DNA from: a virus
Virus record (IMG/VR): IMGVR_UViG_3300020459_000063
Span: 1-25,243 of that record
DNA: 25,243 nt
Direction: 5' to 3' (one strand)
Part shown: positions 1-7,347 of the stretch, in pieces
Layout: each line of letters begins with the position of its first letter
How positions within the stretch are numbered: position 1 is the first letter of the stretch
Program-made: the position numbers and the translations under genes
The notes under the pieces: generated by a model
The model's database searches: none
Seen by the model: the letters and a program-made list of their open reading frames with translations, nothing else
What the model was told of the DNA's origin: nothing

Positions 1-1853
1 AATAAACTGTCTTGTACTTTCATTGAGTTTTCAGATACCCAACCATCTTCGTTTATAAAAGTACCATCTGTGGTTACAACTGTACCTGTTGAAAGTGTAC
101 CAGTTGCTTGTTGTAATCTTAATGCAGTAAATGTAGCGCCATTACCACCAGTAATTGTTTCTCCCTCTACAAATGATCCACTATGATTTTTTGCTTTTAC
201 AATTTGTAAAGTAGTATCTATAGAAACTATTTCAGCAGTAACACTACTAGTGCCACCAGTTATTGTTTCTCCTTCAGTTAAACCACCTGAAAGACCATTG
301 TATAAAATATAAGTTGGTAACTTTATTGTTGGTGCAGGACTTGCTTGATAATTATAACCAGACTCAATTACTTTCATTGTTAATGCACGTCCTATTTCAG
401 AACCATATGCTAATAGTTTTGCACCACTACCACCAGATGACGTAACCGTCACACTAGGTAAAGATGTATAGCCATTACCAAACTCAATCATTCTAATATC
501 TGTAATATCTTCGTTACCCGATCCTTCTTCTTGTACAACTTTATTTCCAAAGTATTGGTCATTCTTACCTGTTTCATCTTCTAAAATTAATTGACCTGTA
601 CCTGTACCAGACTCTAATGTAACACCACCATTTACAACTGAAACTTTAGCAGTTGCATTTCCTGAACCAAAGTTTATATTGTCACCAACAGCATAACCAG
701 AACCACCTGTATCTACTAATACTTCTTGTATTGTACCAGGTCCTATTGTACCTATTTTTACACTTGCACCTGAACCACCTGCTGTTATTTCAACAGTATC
801 GTCTTCATTATACAATGCACCATCATTTGTAATTGTTTTTTCATCTATAATTTTTGAAACTGATAATGAAACTAAAACGTCATCATCTGTATTATCTGTA
901 CCTGTAATCGTTTCACCAGCAACAAAAGTACCAGAAACAGAATCATCACCTACAACTAATTCAGTAACTTCTACACCACCTATTAGAAATTTAAATACAT
1001 CTTCTACAATTGCAGTTGCTTCATTTACTGTAGCACTAACGGGATTATTTGCCTGTGTGATTGTTTGACCTATAAGATTTGTAGGTTCTGAAGTACCTAA
1101 TGCTAAACAACGAATTATCTTTTTAGTATCCCATTTACCATCGGACACTCTTAACATTTCGTCTTTAGGATATCTTATTTCAGCGTCTTCATTTAAAAGT
1201 AATTTAAAAAATATTTCACTTGCACGTTTTGTACCTTTTGATTGATATAATGATTTAATGTTTTTTGTAAGATTTCTTTTATCTATACCTTCGTATAATC
1301 TATCAGGTACACTTGTTAAAAATGCGTTTCTAAATTTAGATAAAAAACCTGATATAGTTTTATCCACATCAGCGTAATCTAAAAGTTGTTGAATATTTTG
1401 AACTGGGTTTGCTCTGTATTTACCTATAGTTGCCTCAGCACCTGAAGACGAACCTGTTATTAATTCACCTTCTACAAATTTGTTTTGATGAGCAACAAAC
1501 AAACGACCACCACCATCAACGTCTTCTATTATTACTGTTGTCGTTGCACCAGATGTAGAACCTGTTATTGTTTCACCATTTATAAAATCACCATAACTTG
1601 TATCTTCTAAAAGAACGTTATCGTCACCGTCATCTTTACTTACGTTTGTACCATCAAGTACAATCTTTGCAGCTGTTGTACCTTCTAATACTAAATGATC
1701 TGGATCGCCAATGTTTGTTAATGTGATCTCAGCTGATTCCATCAACTGATAATATGCTTTTACAAAGTCTAAAAATAATGGGTGGTCTTCAAGTACAAAA
1801 TCAGGTACTTGTGAATTTATAAGGTTTGATATTTTATCTTTAAAGTCGGCCAT
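1..1853 (-). CDS. Large baseplate/tail structural protein, gp7 position (partial, C-terminus off window)
   Basis: The frame is open from an ATG at 1853 to the window edge, so at least 617 residues are present and the C-terminus is missing. The N-terminus (residues about 10-40) holds the pattern SQVPDF...PLFLDFVKAYYQL, and residues about 195-235 hold LYQSKGTKRASEIFFKLL followed by RYPKDEMLRVSDG. Both patterns are familiar from large structural proteins of T4-type cyanophages. The rest is dominated by glycine-rich beta repeats of the type F-x-x-G-E-T-I-T-G-x-x-S-G-A at about residues 84-103, 123-141, 308-320, 522-540 and 556-574. The start lies 5 bases after the gp6 stop, the position of gp7 in T4, so a wedge or tail-surface role is inferred. 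I see no clear sequence match to T4 gp7 itself. Confidence 0.75.
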   Translation of the reverse strand, partial: MADFKDKISNLINSQVPDFVLEDHPLFLDFVKAYYQLMESAEITLTNIGDPDHLVLEGTTAAKIVLDGTNVSKDDGDDNVLLEDTSYGDFINGETITGSTSGATTTVIIEDVDGGGRLFVAHQNKFVEGELITGSSSGAEATIGKYRANPVQNIQQLLDYADVDKTISGFLSKFRNAFLTSVPDRLYEGIDKRNLTKNIKSLYQSKGTKRASEIFFKLLLNEDAEIRYPKDEMLRVSDGKWDTKKIIRCLALGTSEPTNLIGQTITQANNPVSATVNEATAIVEDVFKFLIGGVEVTELVVGDDSVSGTFVAGETITGTDNTDDDVLVSLSVSKIIDEKTITNDGALYNEDDTVEITAGGSGASVKIGTIGPGTIQEVLVDTGGSGYAVGDNINFGSGNATAKVSVVNGGVTLESGTGTGQLILEDETGKNDQYFGNKVVQEEGSGNEDITDIRMIEFGNGYTSLPSVTVTSSGGSGAKLLAYGSEIGRALTMKVIESGYNYQASPAPTIKLPTYILYNGLSGGLTEGETITGGTSSVTAEIVSIDTTLQIVKAKNHSGSFVEGETITGGNGATFTALRLQQATGTLSTGTVVTTDGTFINEDGWVSENSMKVQDSL

Positions 1854-1858
1854 TTCAT

Positions 1859-3715
1859 CTAATAACTACTAGTCGTGGTATATCCTATACCAGCGTTTGC
1901 TGAGCCTCCTACTAATGTATCAGCCTCAACTGTAACTGAACTGTTTGCAACATCAATATCTAATACTTGATTTCTAATAGGAACAATATCGTTTGAATTA
2001 GGTTTAACCGTAACTTCTATAACTGTTGAAGCTGCACCTCTTACGTTTTCTATATTAGAAACATTTAAAGAGTTTACTTCAACTTTACCTGTTGAGTATT
2101 CTATTGTACCTTGTGTACTGTTAGCATATGATCTTACAGAACCATCATTTCTATATCTTCTTACATTACCTTGTCCATCATCATCTAAAAACCAAATGTT
2201 TGTAGTGTCGCCATCAATTTTAAATCCTGTTGATTCTAAAATACCACCAGAAGCAGAATTGTGACCTGAATGTGGATTGTATAATGCGTTTGCAAAGTTA
2301 ATTGTATATTTTGTAGAACTGCCTAATGTTGGTACAAAAGACTTTCTCATTTTAATTGTAGTTATGTTTGATAAAATACTTTCATCTGTTTCATCAATCA
2401 ATCCTGTTAATTTAGAATATCTAAAAATAGTATCAAATGATTGTAAAGTATTTGCGTTGTAATCTGTTATTGTTGTAACAACGTTTGATTTAATTGTGTC
2501 AGCAGTTTTAGGTGTTGTTGCCTCATTAAACTTAACGTTAGATGTAATTAATATATCTGTTGTTTCAGGATCAATGATAACTGGTGTAACTGAAGCAACT
2601 GAATATTTTTTTAAATCTTTTACTATCTTTTCTTTTGTAGCGTCTGTAAGATTAGAACCACTTGTTGGCAAAATAGAAAGATAAACTCTACCATAGAATG
2701 GCGTTTCAGCGTCTTCACCACCCCAAGCACTAACTGATTGTGTGTTAGCATAAAGTTGTTTTACTTTTGATTTGTAATCTTCTATTGTAACTGCTCTGTC
2801 TTGTGACGCATAAAAATTAGGTGCATTGAATTTTATACTTTGTAAACTTTCAGGTTCAGCACCACCTTGTGCTGATGAGTTAACAGTTGTAGTTACGTCT
2901 GTAAATCCAGAAATAGAACCTGATAGTGTAAATGCAGTTGCACCGTTAGCTTCTGTTTTGTTTGTAACAACATAACTAATACTAATTATGTTACCATCTT
3001 CTAATGATTTACCAATTACACCATCACCAAAGTATATTTCAAATTGACCGTCTTCAGCCTCTTGGCAAAAATAAACTTTTGATGTACTATCTAATTCTGT
3101 TATTGAACTTGCTTTAGTGTATGTGTTTTGTGTTACATCTGAAGCACTATTTTGCACTACAACTTTTATTGTAGTCGTATCTGCTCTGTCACTAGGTATT
3201 AAAAATCTTTGATCTATATCTTGGCTGTCATATGTGTAAGCATAGGTAACATATGTACCTTCGTAAACATTTAAACTTTGTGCTGTGTAAATACCATCAA
3301 TTGGTTGTACAACTTTATCTGATACTGAAACAAACGTGTAAGTTAAACCATCTATTGATGAAGTAAATTTTGTACCTGCAGGAATTGTAATTGAAGCACC
3401 TGTACCATCGTTGATTACTAATTTCAAATCAGCGATTGGTGCTCTAGCAGAGTTAGGTGTGTAACCTACTAATTTAGCCAATGACGCAACACTTGATCTT
3501 AACTGTGCTGTGTCCATAAACATTTCGTTTGCTACGAAGTTTGCATTGTAAGCCAAGTAGTGTGTATTGTAAGCAAGTAGGTCAAGCAATATTGCCATTG
3601 AACTACCTTCAAAGTCGTAATCTTTAAATTCGTTTTGATTTGCTAAAAATCTTTTGAGTGAACCTTTTATATTCTCAAAATCTAATTCTGAAATTTCTAA
3701 TTTGTGTTGTGCCAT
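1859..3715 (-). CDS. gp6: Baseplate wedge protein gp6 (J-like)
   Basis: This 618-residue protein matches the T4 gp6 family (T4 gp6 is 660 residues), which forms the dimeric ring that joins the wedges around the hub. The N-terminus (about 10-70) has the typical FLANQNEFKDYDFEGS and LLAYNTHYLAYNANFVANEMF patterns. The middle (about 285-460) contains the baseplate-J-like region with APNFYASQDRAVTIEDYKS and the following alternating beta/alpha segment. The C-terminal part is beta-rich. It starts 1 base after the gp25 stop, and gp25-gp6 adjacency is a strong context marker. The T4 order 25/6/next wedge gene is kept. I am confident of the family. Confidence 0.93.
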   Translation of the reverse strand: MAQHKLEISELDFENIKGSLKRFLANQNEFKDYDFEGSSMAILLDLLAYNTHYLAYNANFVANEMFMDTAQLRSSVASLAKLVGYTPNSARAPIADLKLVINDGTGASITIPAGTKFTSSIDGLTYTFVSVSDKVVQPIDGIYTAQSLNVYEGTYVTYAYTYDSQDIDQRFLIPSDRADTTTIKVVVQNSASDVTQNTYTKASSITELDSTSKVYFCQEAEDGQFEIYFGDGVIGKSLEDGNIISISYVVTNKTEANGATAFTLSGSISGFTDVTTTVNSSAQGGAEPESLQSIKFNAPNFYASQDRAVTIEDYKSKVKQLYANTQSVSAWGGEDAETPFYGRVYLSILPTSGSNLTDATKEKIVKDLKKYSVASVTPVIIDPETTDILITSNVKFNEATTPKTADTIKSNVVTTITDYNANTLQSFDTIFRYSKLTGLIDETDESILSNITTIKMRKSFVPTLGSSTKYTINFANALYNPHSGHNSASGGILESTGFKIDGDTTNIWFLDDDGQGNVRRYRNDGSVRSYANSTQGTIEYSTGKVEVNSLNVSNIENVRGAASTVIEVTVKPNSNDIVPIRNQVLDIDVANSSVTVEADTLVGGSANAGIGYTTTSSY

Positions 3716-3716
3716 C

Positions 3717-4148
3717 TTATCTTACTCTTTGTAAAAATGTTGATACTGAAATAGGTGCTTCTGCACCATTAATTAAAACAGAAACCATAATGTCAATGCC
3801 ATTATTGTTTTCGTCTTCCCGAACAACTACATCTTCTACTGAAACTCTAGGTTCGTATTTCTCAATTGCCATTGCGACCCTATCTTTGATGATTACCATC
3901 ATAGGTTCGGTCATGTTCTCAAATAAGAAACCTCTTAAATTACAACCAAAGTCTGAATTAAAAGGTCTTTCATATTTGTTTGTTAAGATTATGTTCTTAA
4001 CTGCTCTTTTAATGGCCTGTACATCAAATAATCTTGCAACATCTTTAGTTGCTGGATTTTTAGTAAAGTTTAAATTTAAATCTTTGTAAATACGATTTGA
4101 TCGTTTACTTTGATTCGTTGTACTTGCGTCATAGTTTGAATAGGCCAT
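3717..4148 (-). CDS. gp25: Baseplate wedge protein gp25
   Basis: The 143-residue product belongs to the gp25/IraD-like family (T4 gp25 is 132 residues), a small wedge subunit that links gp6 and gp53 to the sheath-starting surface. Residues 25-35 (LNLNFTKNPAT), the ALKR-type AIKRAVKNIILT helix, the ERPF segment and the conserved EPR core motif (YEPRV, about residue 103) are all visible. It sits between the PAAR gene (18 bases upstream) and gp6. No good Shine-Dalgarno sequence precedes the ATG. Instead a TATAAATA box ends 5 bases before it, so the gene may be read both by coupling to the upstream gene and from a near-leaderless transcript. Confidence 0.93.
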   Translation of the reverse strand: MAYSNYDASTTNQSKRSNRIYKDLNLNFTKNPATKDVARLFDVQAIKRAVKNIILTNKYERPFNSDFGCNLRGFLFENMTEPMMVIIKDRVAMAIEKYEPRVSVEDVVVREDENNNGIDIMVSVLINGAEAPISVSTFLQRVR

Positions 4149-4153
4149 AACTA

Positions 4154-4161
4154 TATTTATA
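4154..4161 (-). promoter_or_regulatory. T4-late-type TATAAATA box before gp25
   Basis: An exact TATAAATA on the minus strand lies between the PAAR stop and the gp25 ATG at 4148. A T4 late promoter starts about 6 bases downstream of this box, which would place the transcript start at or next to the ATG. Such boxes also occur by chance in DNA this AT-rich, so function is uncertain. Confidence 0.4.
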
Positions 4162-4166
4162 TGACT

Positions 4167-4469
4167 TTACAGACCATTTACTAATACATTTAGAGAAGTG
4201 AGTATCATTGCACCTGAATCAGCACTATCAGTTGTACGACCCCAAGGTATACCACCTATCTTTACGTTTGTTGATCCTTTGTTTAAAAAGGCAACATGTG
4301 ATGAACAAGGTGGTATGATAGGTGGAACTAGGTGTGTTACTGTAGGTGTGCCTTGAACAGCACCATAGATACCGTTTGCCTTTACTGTTCTTACTAAAGA
4401 GGTCGCTAAATTAGTGGTTCCATCGCAAGCGTGTCCTGTAGTTAACAAATCTCCTTCTCTTGCCGCCAT
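4167..4469 (-). CDS. PAAR-domain baseplate spike tip protein (gp5.4-like)
   Basis: This 100-residue protein has the size of T4 gp5.4 (97) and the PAAR pattern: N-terminal GDLLTTGHACDGT, central THLVPPIIPPCSSHVAFLNKGS, then NVKIGGIPWGR and a C-terminal DSGAMI segment. PAAR proteins form a metal-binding cone on the tip of the gp5 needle and help pierce the outer membrane. The histidines and cysteines at about 13, 15, 46, 55 and 58 are candidate metal ligands. It directly abuts the upstream small gene (stop 4470) and precedes gp25. It is unusual that its partner gp5 lies about 9 kb away, beyond two auxiliary islands. Confidence 0.88.
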   Translation of the reverse strand: MAAREGDLLTTGHACDGTTNLATSLVRTVKANGIYGAVQGTPTVTHLVPPIIPPCSSHVAFLNKGSTNVKIGGIPWGRTTDSADSGAMILTSLNVLVNGL

Positions 4470-4733
4470 TTATCCTCTTTGTCTTTGTTCTAACGCAGCT
4501 TTTCTTGCTAATCTTCTTTGTTCAATAATAATTGATTGACGAATCTTCCGTCCTACTGGTATTTTTACCGAATCTACGATTTTTTTGCCTTTTTTACTAA
4601 TATATTCAACTCCAATGATTTTATCCTTGAAATCCCCTTGTACGGACATAGTGGCTTTCTTCAAACTCATGGCTTCCTTCTCTTTTTCGTCACCTGATTC
4701 GTTCCAAAACTTAAAAATTCTCATTTTTTTCAT
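4470..4733 (-). CDS. Small basic protein of unknown function in the wedge operon
   Basis: I do not recognise a function. The 87-residue product is highly charged: an N-terminal acidic/basic helix (SGDEKEKEAMSLKK), a central beta segment (IIGVEYISKKGKKIVDSVKI) and a basic C-terminal helix rich in R, K and Q. The frame is open up to 4886, but the ATG at 4733 is the better start: it has GAGGAAATT just upstream and lies 30 bases after an exact TATAAATA late-type box, whereas the longer form would run through that box and through the divergent promoter region. It ends exactly where the PAAR gene begins and is probably expressed with it. Confidence 0.7.
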   Translation of the reverse strand: MKKMRIFKFWNESGDEKEKEAMSLKKATMSVQGDFKDKIIGVEYISKKGKKIVDSVKIPVGRKIRQSIIIEQRRLARKAALEQRQRG

Positions 4734-4762
4734 AATTTCCTCATATTTTGCGTTTTTTCTAC

Positions 4763-4770
4763 TATTTATA
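4763..4770 (-). promoter_or_regulatory. T4-late-type promoter box for the PAAR/gp25/gp6 operon
   Basis: An exact TATAAATA on the minus strand followed by GTAG. The expected start point near 4757 leaves a leader of about 25 bases before the ATG at 4733, which carries a good ribosome site. It lies in a divergent gap opposite the plus-strand sigma-70-like promoter, which suits a boundary between late and early transcription. Confidence 0.65.
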
Positions 4771-4823
4771 AGGGTTTTAAGAGAACAAAACGAGAACATA
4801 TGCCATTTTTTTCCATTTTTTGC

Positions 4824-4855
4824 TTGATTTTTTAGTAAAAATACGGTATTATAAT
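4824..4855 (+). promoter_or_regulatory. Sigma-70-like promoter for the first auxiliary island
   Basis: A perfect -10 TATAAT at 4850-4855 is preceded by TTGATT at 4824-4829, a long spacer of 20 bases. The predicted start point near 4862 lies after the ATG at 4861, which rules out that codon as the start and favours the ATG at 4888. The perfect -10 carries most of the weight of this call. Confidence 0.55.
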
Positions 4856-4887
4856 AGTATATGAAAACAACAAAGGAAAAAAACACT

Positions 4888-5064
4888 ATGAATACAATAT
4901 TTTCTCTAACTACTATACTTTCGGCAATACTTGCCGTTGGTTTTATTGAAGATTGTGGCGGTCATTGTATGGGAAATGAGAACTGGACAATGTTTGCTGT
5001 AATGTTTACTTCAACAATCGTATTTGCTGTATTATCAGTAATAACTATGAAGGAGAATCAATAA
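4888..5064 (+). CDS. Small membrane protein, two predicted transmembrane segments
   Basis: Unknown function. The 58-residue product has a hydrophobic segment at 2-19, a short polar loop with two cysteines and a histidine (DCGGHCMGNE), and a second hydrophobic segment at about 40-54. The ATG at 4888 is chosen because AAAGGA lies 9 bases upstream and because the promoter's start point falls after the in-frame ATG at 4861. It overlaps the next gene by TAATG. The Cys/His loop could bind a metal or form a disulfide, but this is speculation. Confidence 0.65.
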   Translation: MNTIFSLTTILSAILAVGFIEDCGGHCMGNENWTMFAVMFTSTIVFAVLSVITMKENQ

Positions 5065-5318
5065 TGTATTATATTTCAGAATTACATATGATGGATAACG
5101 AAGACGGTATACCTAAACTTGCTGATTATACTGATACTTTCGGTCCTTATAAGACTTTAAAATATGCTAGAAAAGACTTTATCAAAAAAGTTTGTAAAAG
5201 TAAATTCTTAAAACATTGGGATTTTATGATTAGAGGACCTAGAAAAATGAATAGACACGGTTACAAATCAGAATGGTATGTACCAATTAATAAACAATCA
5301 ACTATAGGACATAACTAA
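5064..5318 (+). CDS. Hypothetical protein, 84 residues
   Basis: I do not recognise this protein. It is soluble-looking, begins MYYISELHMMDNE, has a basic middle (YARKDFIKKVCKSKFLKHW) and aromatic residues typical of small phage accessory proteins. The ATG overlaps the stop of the upstream membrane protein (TAATG) and the stop lies 1 base before the serine hydrolase ATG, so the three genes form one transcription unit. No membrane segment or known motif is visible. Confidence 0.65.
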   Translation: MYYISELHMMDNEDGIPKLADYTDTFGPYKTLKYARKDFIKKVCKSKFLKHWDFMIRGPRKMNRHGYKSEWYVPINKQSTIGHN

Positions 5319-5319
5319 T

Positions 5320-6567
5320 ATGTTTAGACTTTGGATAACAATCTTAATATTTTCATTTATATTTTCTGCCGCTGCTGTATTTGCTGAAGAACATGACGTT
5401 TGTAAACATGAACAAAAATATAGTCAGATATGGTACATAAATGGTTGTGATGGTGAAACATTAGAAATCAAAAAAGTAGAACTACCAACATATAACAACA
5501 CATCTAAAAACGAATTACCTGAATGGGCAAATCCAACAGATAAAGTATTGAAATATTATGCTAACAAATATTCTAAAAAACACTCAACAAGAAAAGGTTA
5601 TAAGTTTATAGTTAAGGCAGATGGTGAATACAAAATTTTTGATAAAAATACAACTACAGACAAATTTGTAACTGAACAATTAAATACAACCGCTCTATTA
5701 AGTTATATTGCTTTTGCTGATGGTCAAATTGTAGTAGATCAAAAAACAGAAAAATATAGTAAATATTTTAATGACAAAACTAAATGGACTTCTATGTCAA
5801 TGGGTAAGTCTATTATATCTTATATGACAGGTCATGCTATCTGTAGAGGTCATATATCAGGTATTAACGAAACAATGAATTGGGATATATTTGATAATAC
5901 GTATTATGAAAATGCTAAATTAATTAATGTATTAAACATGGCAAGTGGTAATCCTAAAAACCATAATAGAGATTATAAGAAATGGCCTAACAATAGTACT
6001 ATACAAGGTATTATGAAAAGAGAAATTAAAAATACAACACCAGGTGAAAATGTTTATAATTATAGTAACGTTGATACTAACGTTGTTGCTAGTTACCTAT
6101 TACATAAAATGGGTCACAAAGATTTTAAAAAGTTATTAAATTATTTCTTTAATGAAAAAGTAAACGTACAACATAATGTAAAATTATTTAAACAAGAAAA
6201 CGCTTCAAGTAAAACTGAATCGTTAACTTATGCTTTCTACATAACAAGATATGATTATTTAAGAATTGCTGTTGCAATGTTAGATGATTGGAATAATAAT
6301 ACTTGTGAAGGACAATACTTAAAAGATTTATACGAAAACAAAATAAACAAATTTGATGGACAATATTATGAAGGATCAGGTACAGACGCATTTTCAAACC
6401 CTACTTATTATGCTGGGTTCTTCCATACATATGACAAACCAATATTCGTTATGGACGGTTATGGTGGTCAGACAATTTCAATTGATTTTGAGAACAATAA
6501 AATATATACTACTCATGCCATTCACAGAAACTATGACTGGATGAAATTAGTACACTCTAACTTTTAA
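5320..6567 (+). CDS. Secreted serine hydrolase, class C beta-lactamase/penicillin-binding fold
   Basis: The 415-residue protein starts with a signal peptide (hydrophobic core 4-20, cleavage likely after VFA at about 22), so it should act outside the cytoplasmic membrane. The three signature motifs of the beta-lactamase-related serine hydrolase family are in order: SMGK at 160-163 (nucleophile Ser160, Lys163), YSN at 248-250 and YGG at 381-383. The spacing and the LNMASG segment after the first motif fit class C enzymes, DD-peptidases and related esterases or amide hydrolases. The natural substrate cannot be read from the sequence: peptidoglycan peptides, an ester or a small amide are all possible. 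It ends the first auxiliary operon and overlaps a small minus-strand gene by 21 bases at its 3' end. Confidence 0.82.
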   Translation: MFRLWITILIFSFIFSAAAVFAEEHDVCKHEQKYSQIWYINGCDGETLEIKKVELPTYNNTSKNELPEWANPTDKVLKYYANKYSKKHSTRKGYKFIVKADGEYKIFDKNTTTDKFVTEQLNTTALLSYIAFADGQIVVDQKTEKYSKYFNDKTKWTSMSMGKSIISYMTGHAICRGHISGINETMNWDIFDNTYYENAKLINVLNMASGNPKNHNRDYKKWPNNSTIQGIMKREIKNTTPGENVYNYSNVDTNVVASYLLHKMGHKDFKKLLNYFFNEKVNVQHNVKLFKQENASSKTESLTYAFYITRYDYLRIAVAMLDDWNNNTCEGQYLKDLYENKINKFDGQYYEGSGTDAFSNPTYYAGFFHTYDKPIFVMDGYGGQTISIDFENNKIYTTHAIHRNYDWMKLVHSNF

Positions 6568-6702
6568 TCTTTTACGTTTACGTTTCTTAACAACTTTTGG
6601 TTGTTCTTTCTTTTCAGGCAATATAGCACCTGTCGTAATATAGTGTAATGTTAAAGGACTATTAGGATCGTAATGTTCGTATTCGCTACGTTTTCTTTTC
6701 AC
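6547..6702 (-). CDS. Small basic protein, 51 residues, GTG start
   Basis: An open frame from GTG (6700-6702) to TAA at 6547-6549 encodes a very basic protein (MKRKRSEYEHYDPNSP at the start, RKRKR near the end). No function is recognised; the charge suggests nucleic acid or membrane-surface contact. Support comes from its filling an otherwise empty 150-base gap, from the TATAAATA box just upstream and from protein-like composition. Against it, there is no clear ribosome site and the start is GTG. It overlaps the end of the convergent serine hydrolase gene. Confidence 0.45.
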   Translation of the reverse strand: MKRKRSEYEHYDPNSPLTLHYITTGAILPEKKEQPKVVKKRKRKRLKVRVY

Positions 6703-6714
6703 GGAGTTTATTTT

Positions 6715-6722
6715 TATTTATA
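6715..6722 (-). promoter_or_regulatory. T4-late-type TATAAATA box
   Basis: An exact TATAAATA on the minus strand overlaps the end of the 73-residue gene. The expected start near 6709 lies about 6 bases before the GTG at 6702. It is the only visible dedicated signal for the 51-residue gene. Confidence 0.4.
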
Positions 6723-6939
6723 CTTTTAAAACTCTATGAGCGAACCATTTTAGAAATCTTTTTATATGACCGTTGACGTATTTGTTAAAGAAGTACCTTA
6801 CAAATCTTACAAATATTAATATTGGACTAGACAATACATCAAACGCAATAAGCCCTACATCTACAAATAGATCAATCCAATGATCTACGGTAGACCACTT
6901 CTTAAATTTTTGCCATTTGTTTTTAGTCCATTTAATCAT
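6718..6939 (-). CDS. Small membrane-associated protein, 73 residues
   Basis: Function unknown. The N-terminus is basic and tryptophan-rich (MIKWTKNKWQKFKKW), followed by an amphipathic or hydrophobic stretch (about 20-50, WIDLFVDVGLIAFDVLSSPILIFVRFV) and a basic aromatic tail. It looks like a peripheral or monotopic inner-membrane protein. The ATG overlaps the stop of the 25-residue upstream gene by TAATG, so translation is probably coupled. I recall similar short hydrophobic proteins in marine T4-type phages but cannot name a function. A role in lysis or superinfection control would be guesswork. Confidence 0.65.
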   Translation of the reverse strand: MIKWTKNKWQKFKKWSTVDHWIDLFVDVGLIAFDVLSSPILIFVRFVRYFFNKYVNGHIKRFLKWFAHRVLKV

Positions 6940-7016
6940 TAATAACTGATTGGCCCAACACAGAATGCTAGTCCCAAAAACATAAGAATTAAAATTCCTG
7001 TAAAGTAGTAATTCAT
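6939..7016 (-). CDS. Membrane micropeptide, 25 residues
   Basis: A 25-codon gene fits exactly between two genes: it starts at 7016 with GAGGTAGGT just upstream (overlapping the TAG of the gene before it) and stops at 6939 in a TAATG overlap with the next gene. The product MNYYFTGILILMFLGLAF plus seven residues is a single hydrophobic helix, so an inner-membrane location is likely. The precise fit at both ends and the good ribosome site make chance less likely. The function is unknown. Confidence 0.6.
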   Translation of the reverse strand: MNYYFTGILILMFLGLAFCVGPISY

Positions 7017-7018
7017 AC

Positions 7019-7276
7019 CTACCTCGTTTTTAATAAGTGTTTTAATTTTTCGTACCAATATATACCACCATCTCGTAGTGACTCATTGGCCTCCCTTAAT
7101 GTTTCAAGCTTCTTAACTAAATCTTTTAGTTGTTTCTTATCTAGTGTCTTTTTACGTTCTACAATCTTCTCTAACTTACTTATAACATTGTCAATCTTTA
7201 TACACGTCAAAGGGGGCACTTTAGGCGCCTTCTTTTTTAGAGAGGATATAGTTATCTTTTTAGGCTTCTTTGCCAT
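7019..7276 (-). CDS. Small lysine-rich coiled-coil protein, 85 residues
   Basis: The product begins with a very basic segment (MAKKPKKITISSLKKKAPK), then has a long helix with heptad-like hydrophobic spacing (about 30-68, VISKLEKIVERKKTLDKKQLKDLVKKLETL), then an aromatic GGIYWYEKLKHLL tail. It is probably a helical oligomer; no function is recognised. AGGAGAA precedes the ATG. A TATAAATA box lies about 50 bases upstream, so it heads the leftward mini-operon with the 25- and 73-residue proteins. Confidence 0.65.
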   Translation of the reverse strand: MAKKPKKITISSLKKKAPKVPPLTCIKIDNVISKLEKIVERKKTLDKKQLKDLVKKLETLREANESLRDGGIYWYEKLKHLLKTR

Positions 7277-7287
7277 ACTATTCTCCT

Positions 7288-7316
7288 TTTACAATGTTCG
7301 GTAATTTATATAAGAT
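7288..7316 (+). promoter_or_regulatory. Sigma-70-like promoter for the second auxiliary island
   Basis: TTTACA at 7288-7293, a 17-base spacer and TAAGAT at 7311-7316. The start point would be near 7323, about 25 bases before the ATG at 7348. The spacing is ideal; each hexamer has one or two mismatches. Confidence 0.45.
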
Positions 7317-7327
7317 TATGTTAGTAA

Positions 7328-7335
7328 TATTTATA
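7328..7335 (-). promoter_or_regulatory. T4-late-type promoter box for the minus-strand mini-operon
   Basis: An exact TATAAATA on the minus strand; the start near 7322 leaves a leader of about 45 bases before the ATG at 7276. It lies within the leader of the divergent plus-strand operon, so the two transcripts would overlap. Confidence 0.55.
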
Positions 7336-7347
7336 ATAAATAGGCAT

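Noticed and set aside
3658-4089. 143-codon open frame on the plus strand across the gp25/gp6 junction
   Set aside because: Antisense to two well recognised genes; the product has no recognisable pattern.
4734-4886. N-terminal extension of the small basic wedge-operon protein, starting at 4886
   Set aside because: It would run through the late-type box at 4763-4770 and the divergent promoter; the ATG at 4733 has a proper ribosome site and the extension is low-complexity Phe/Tyr/Lys.
7270-7347. Longer start for the nitroreductase-like protein
   Set aside because: The extra codons lie before the predicted transcript start near 7323 and the extra peptide is not family-like.
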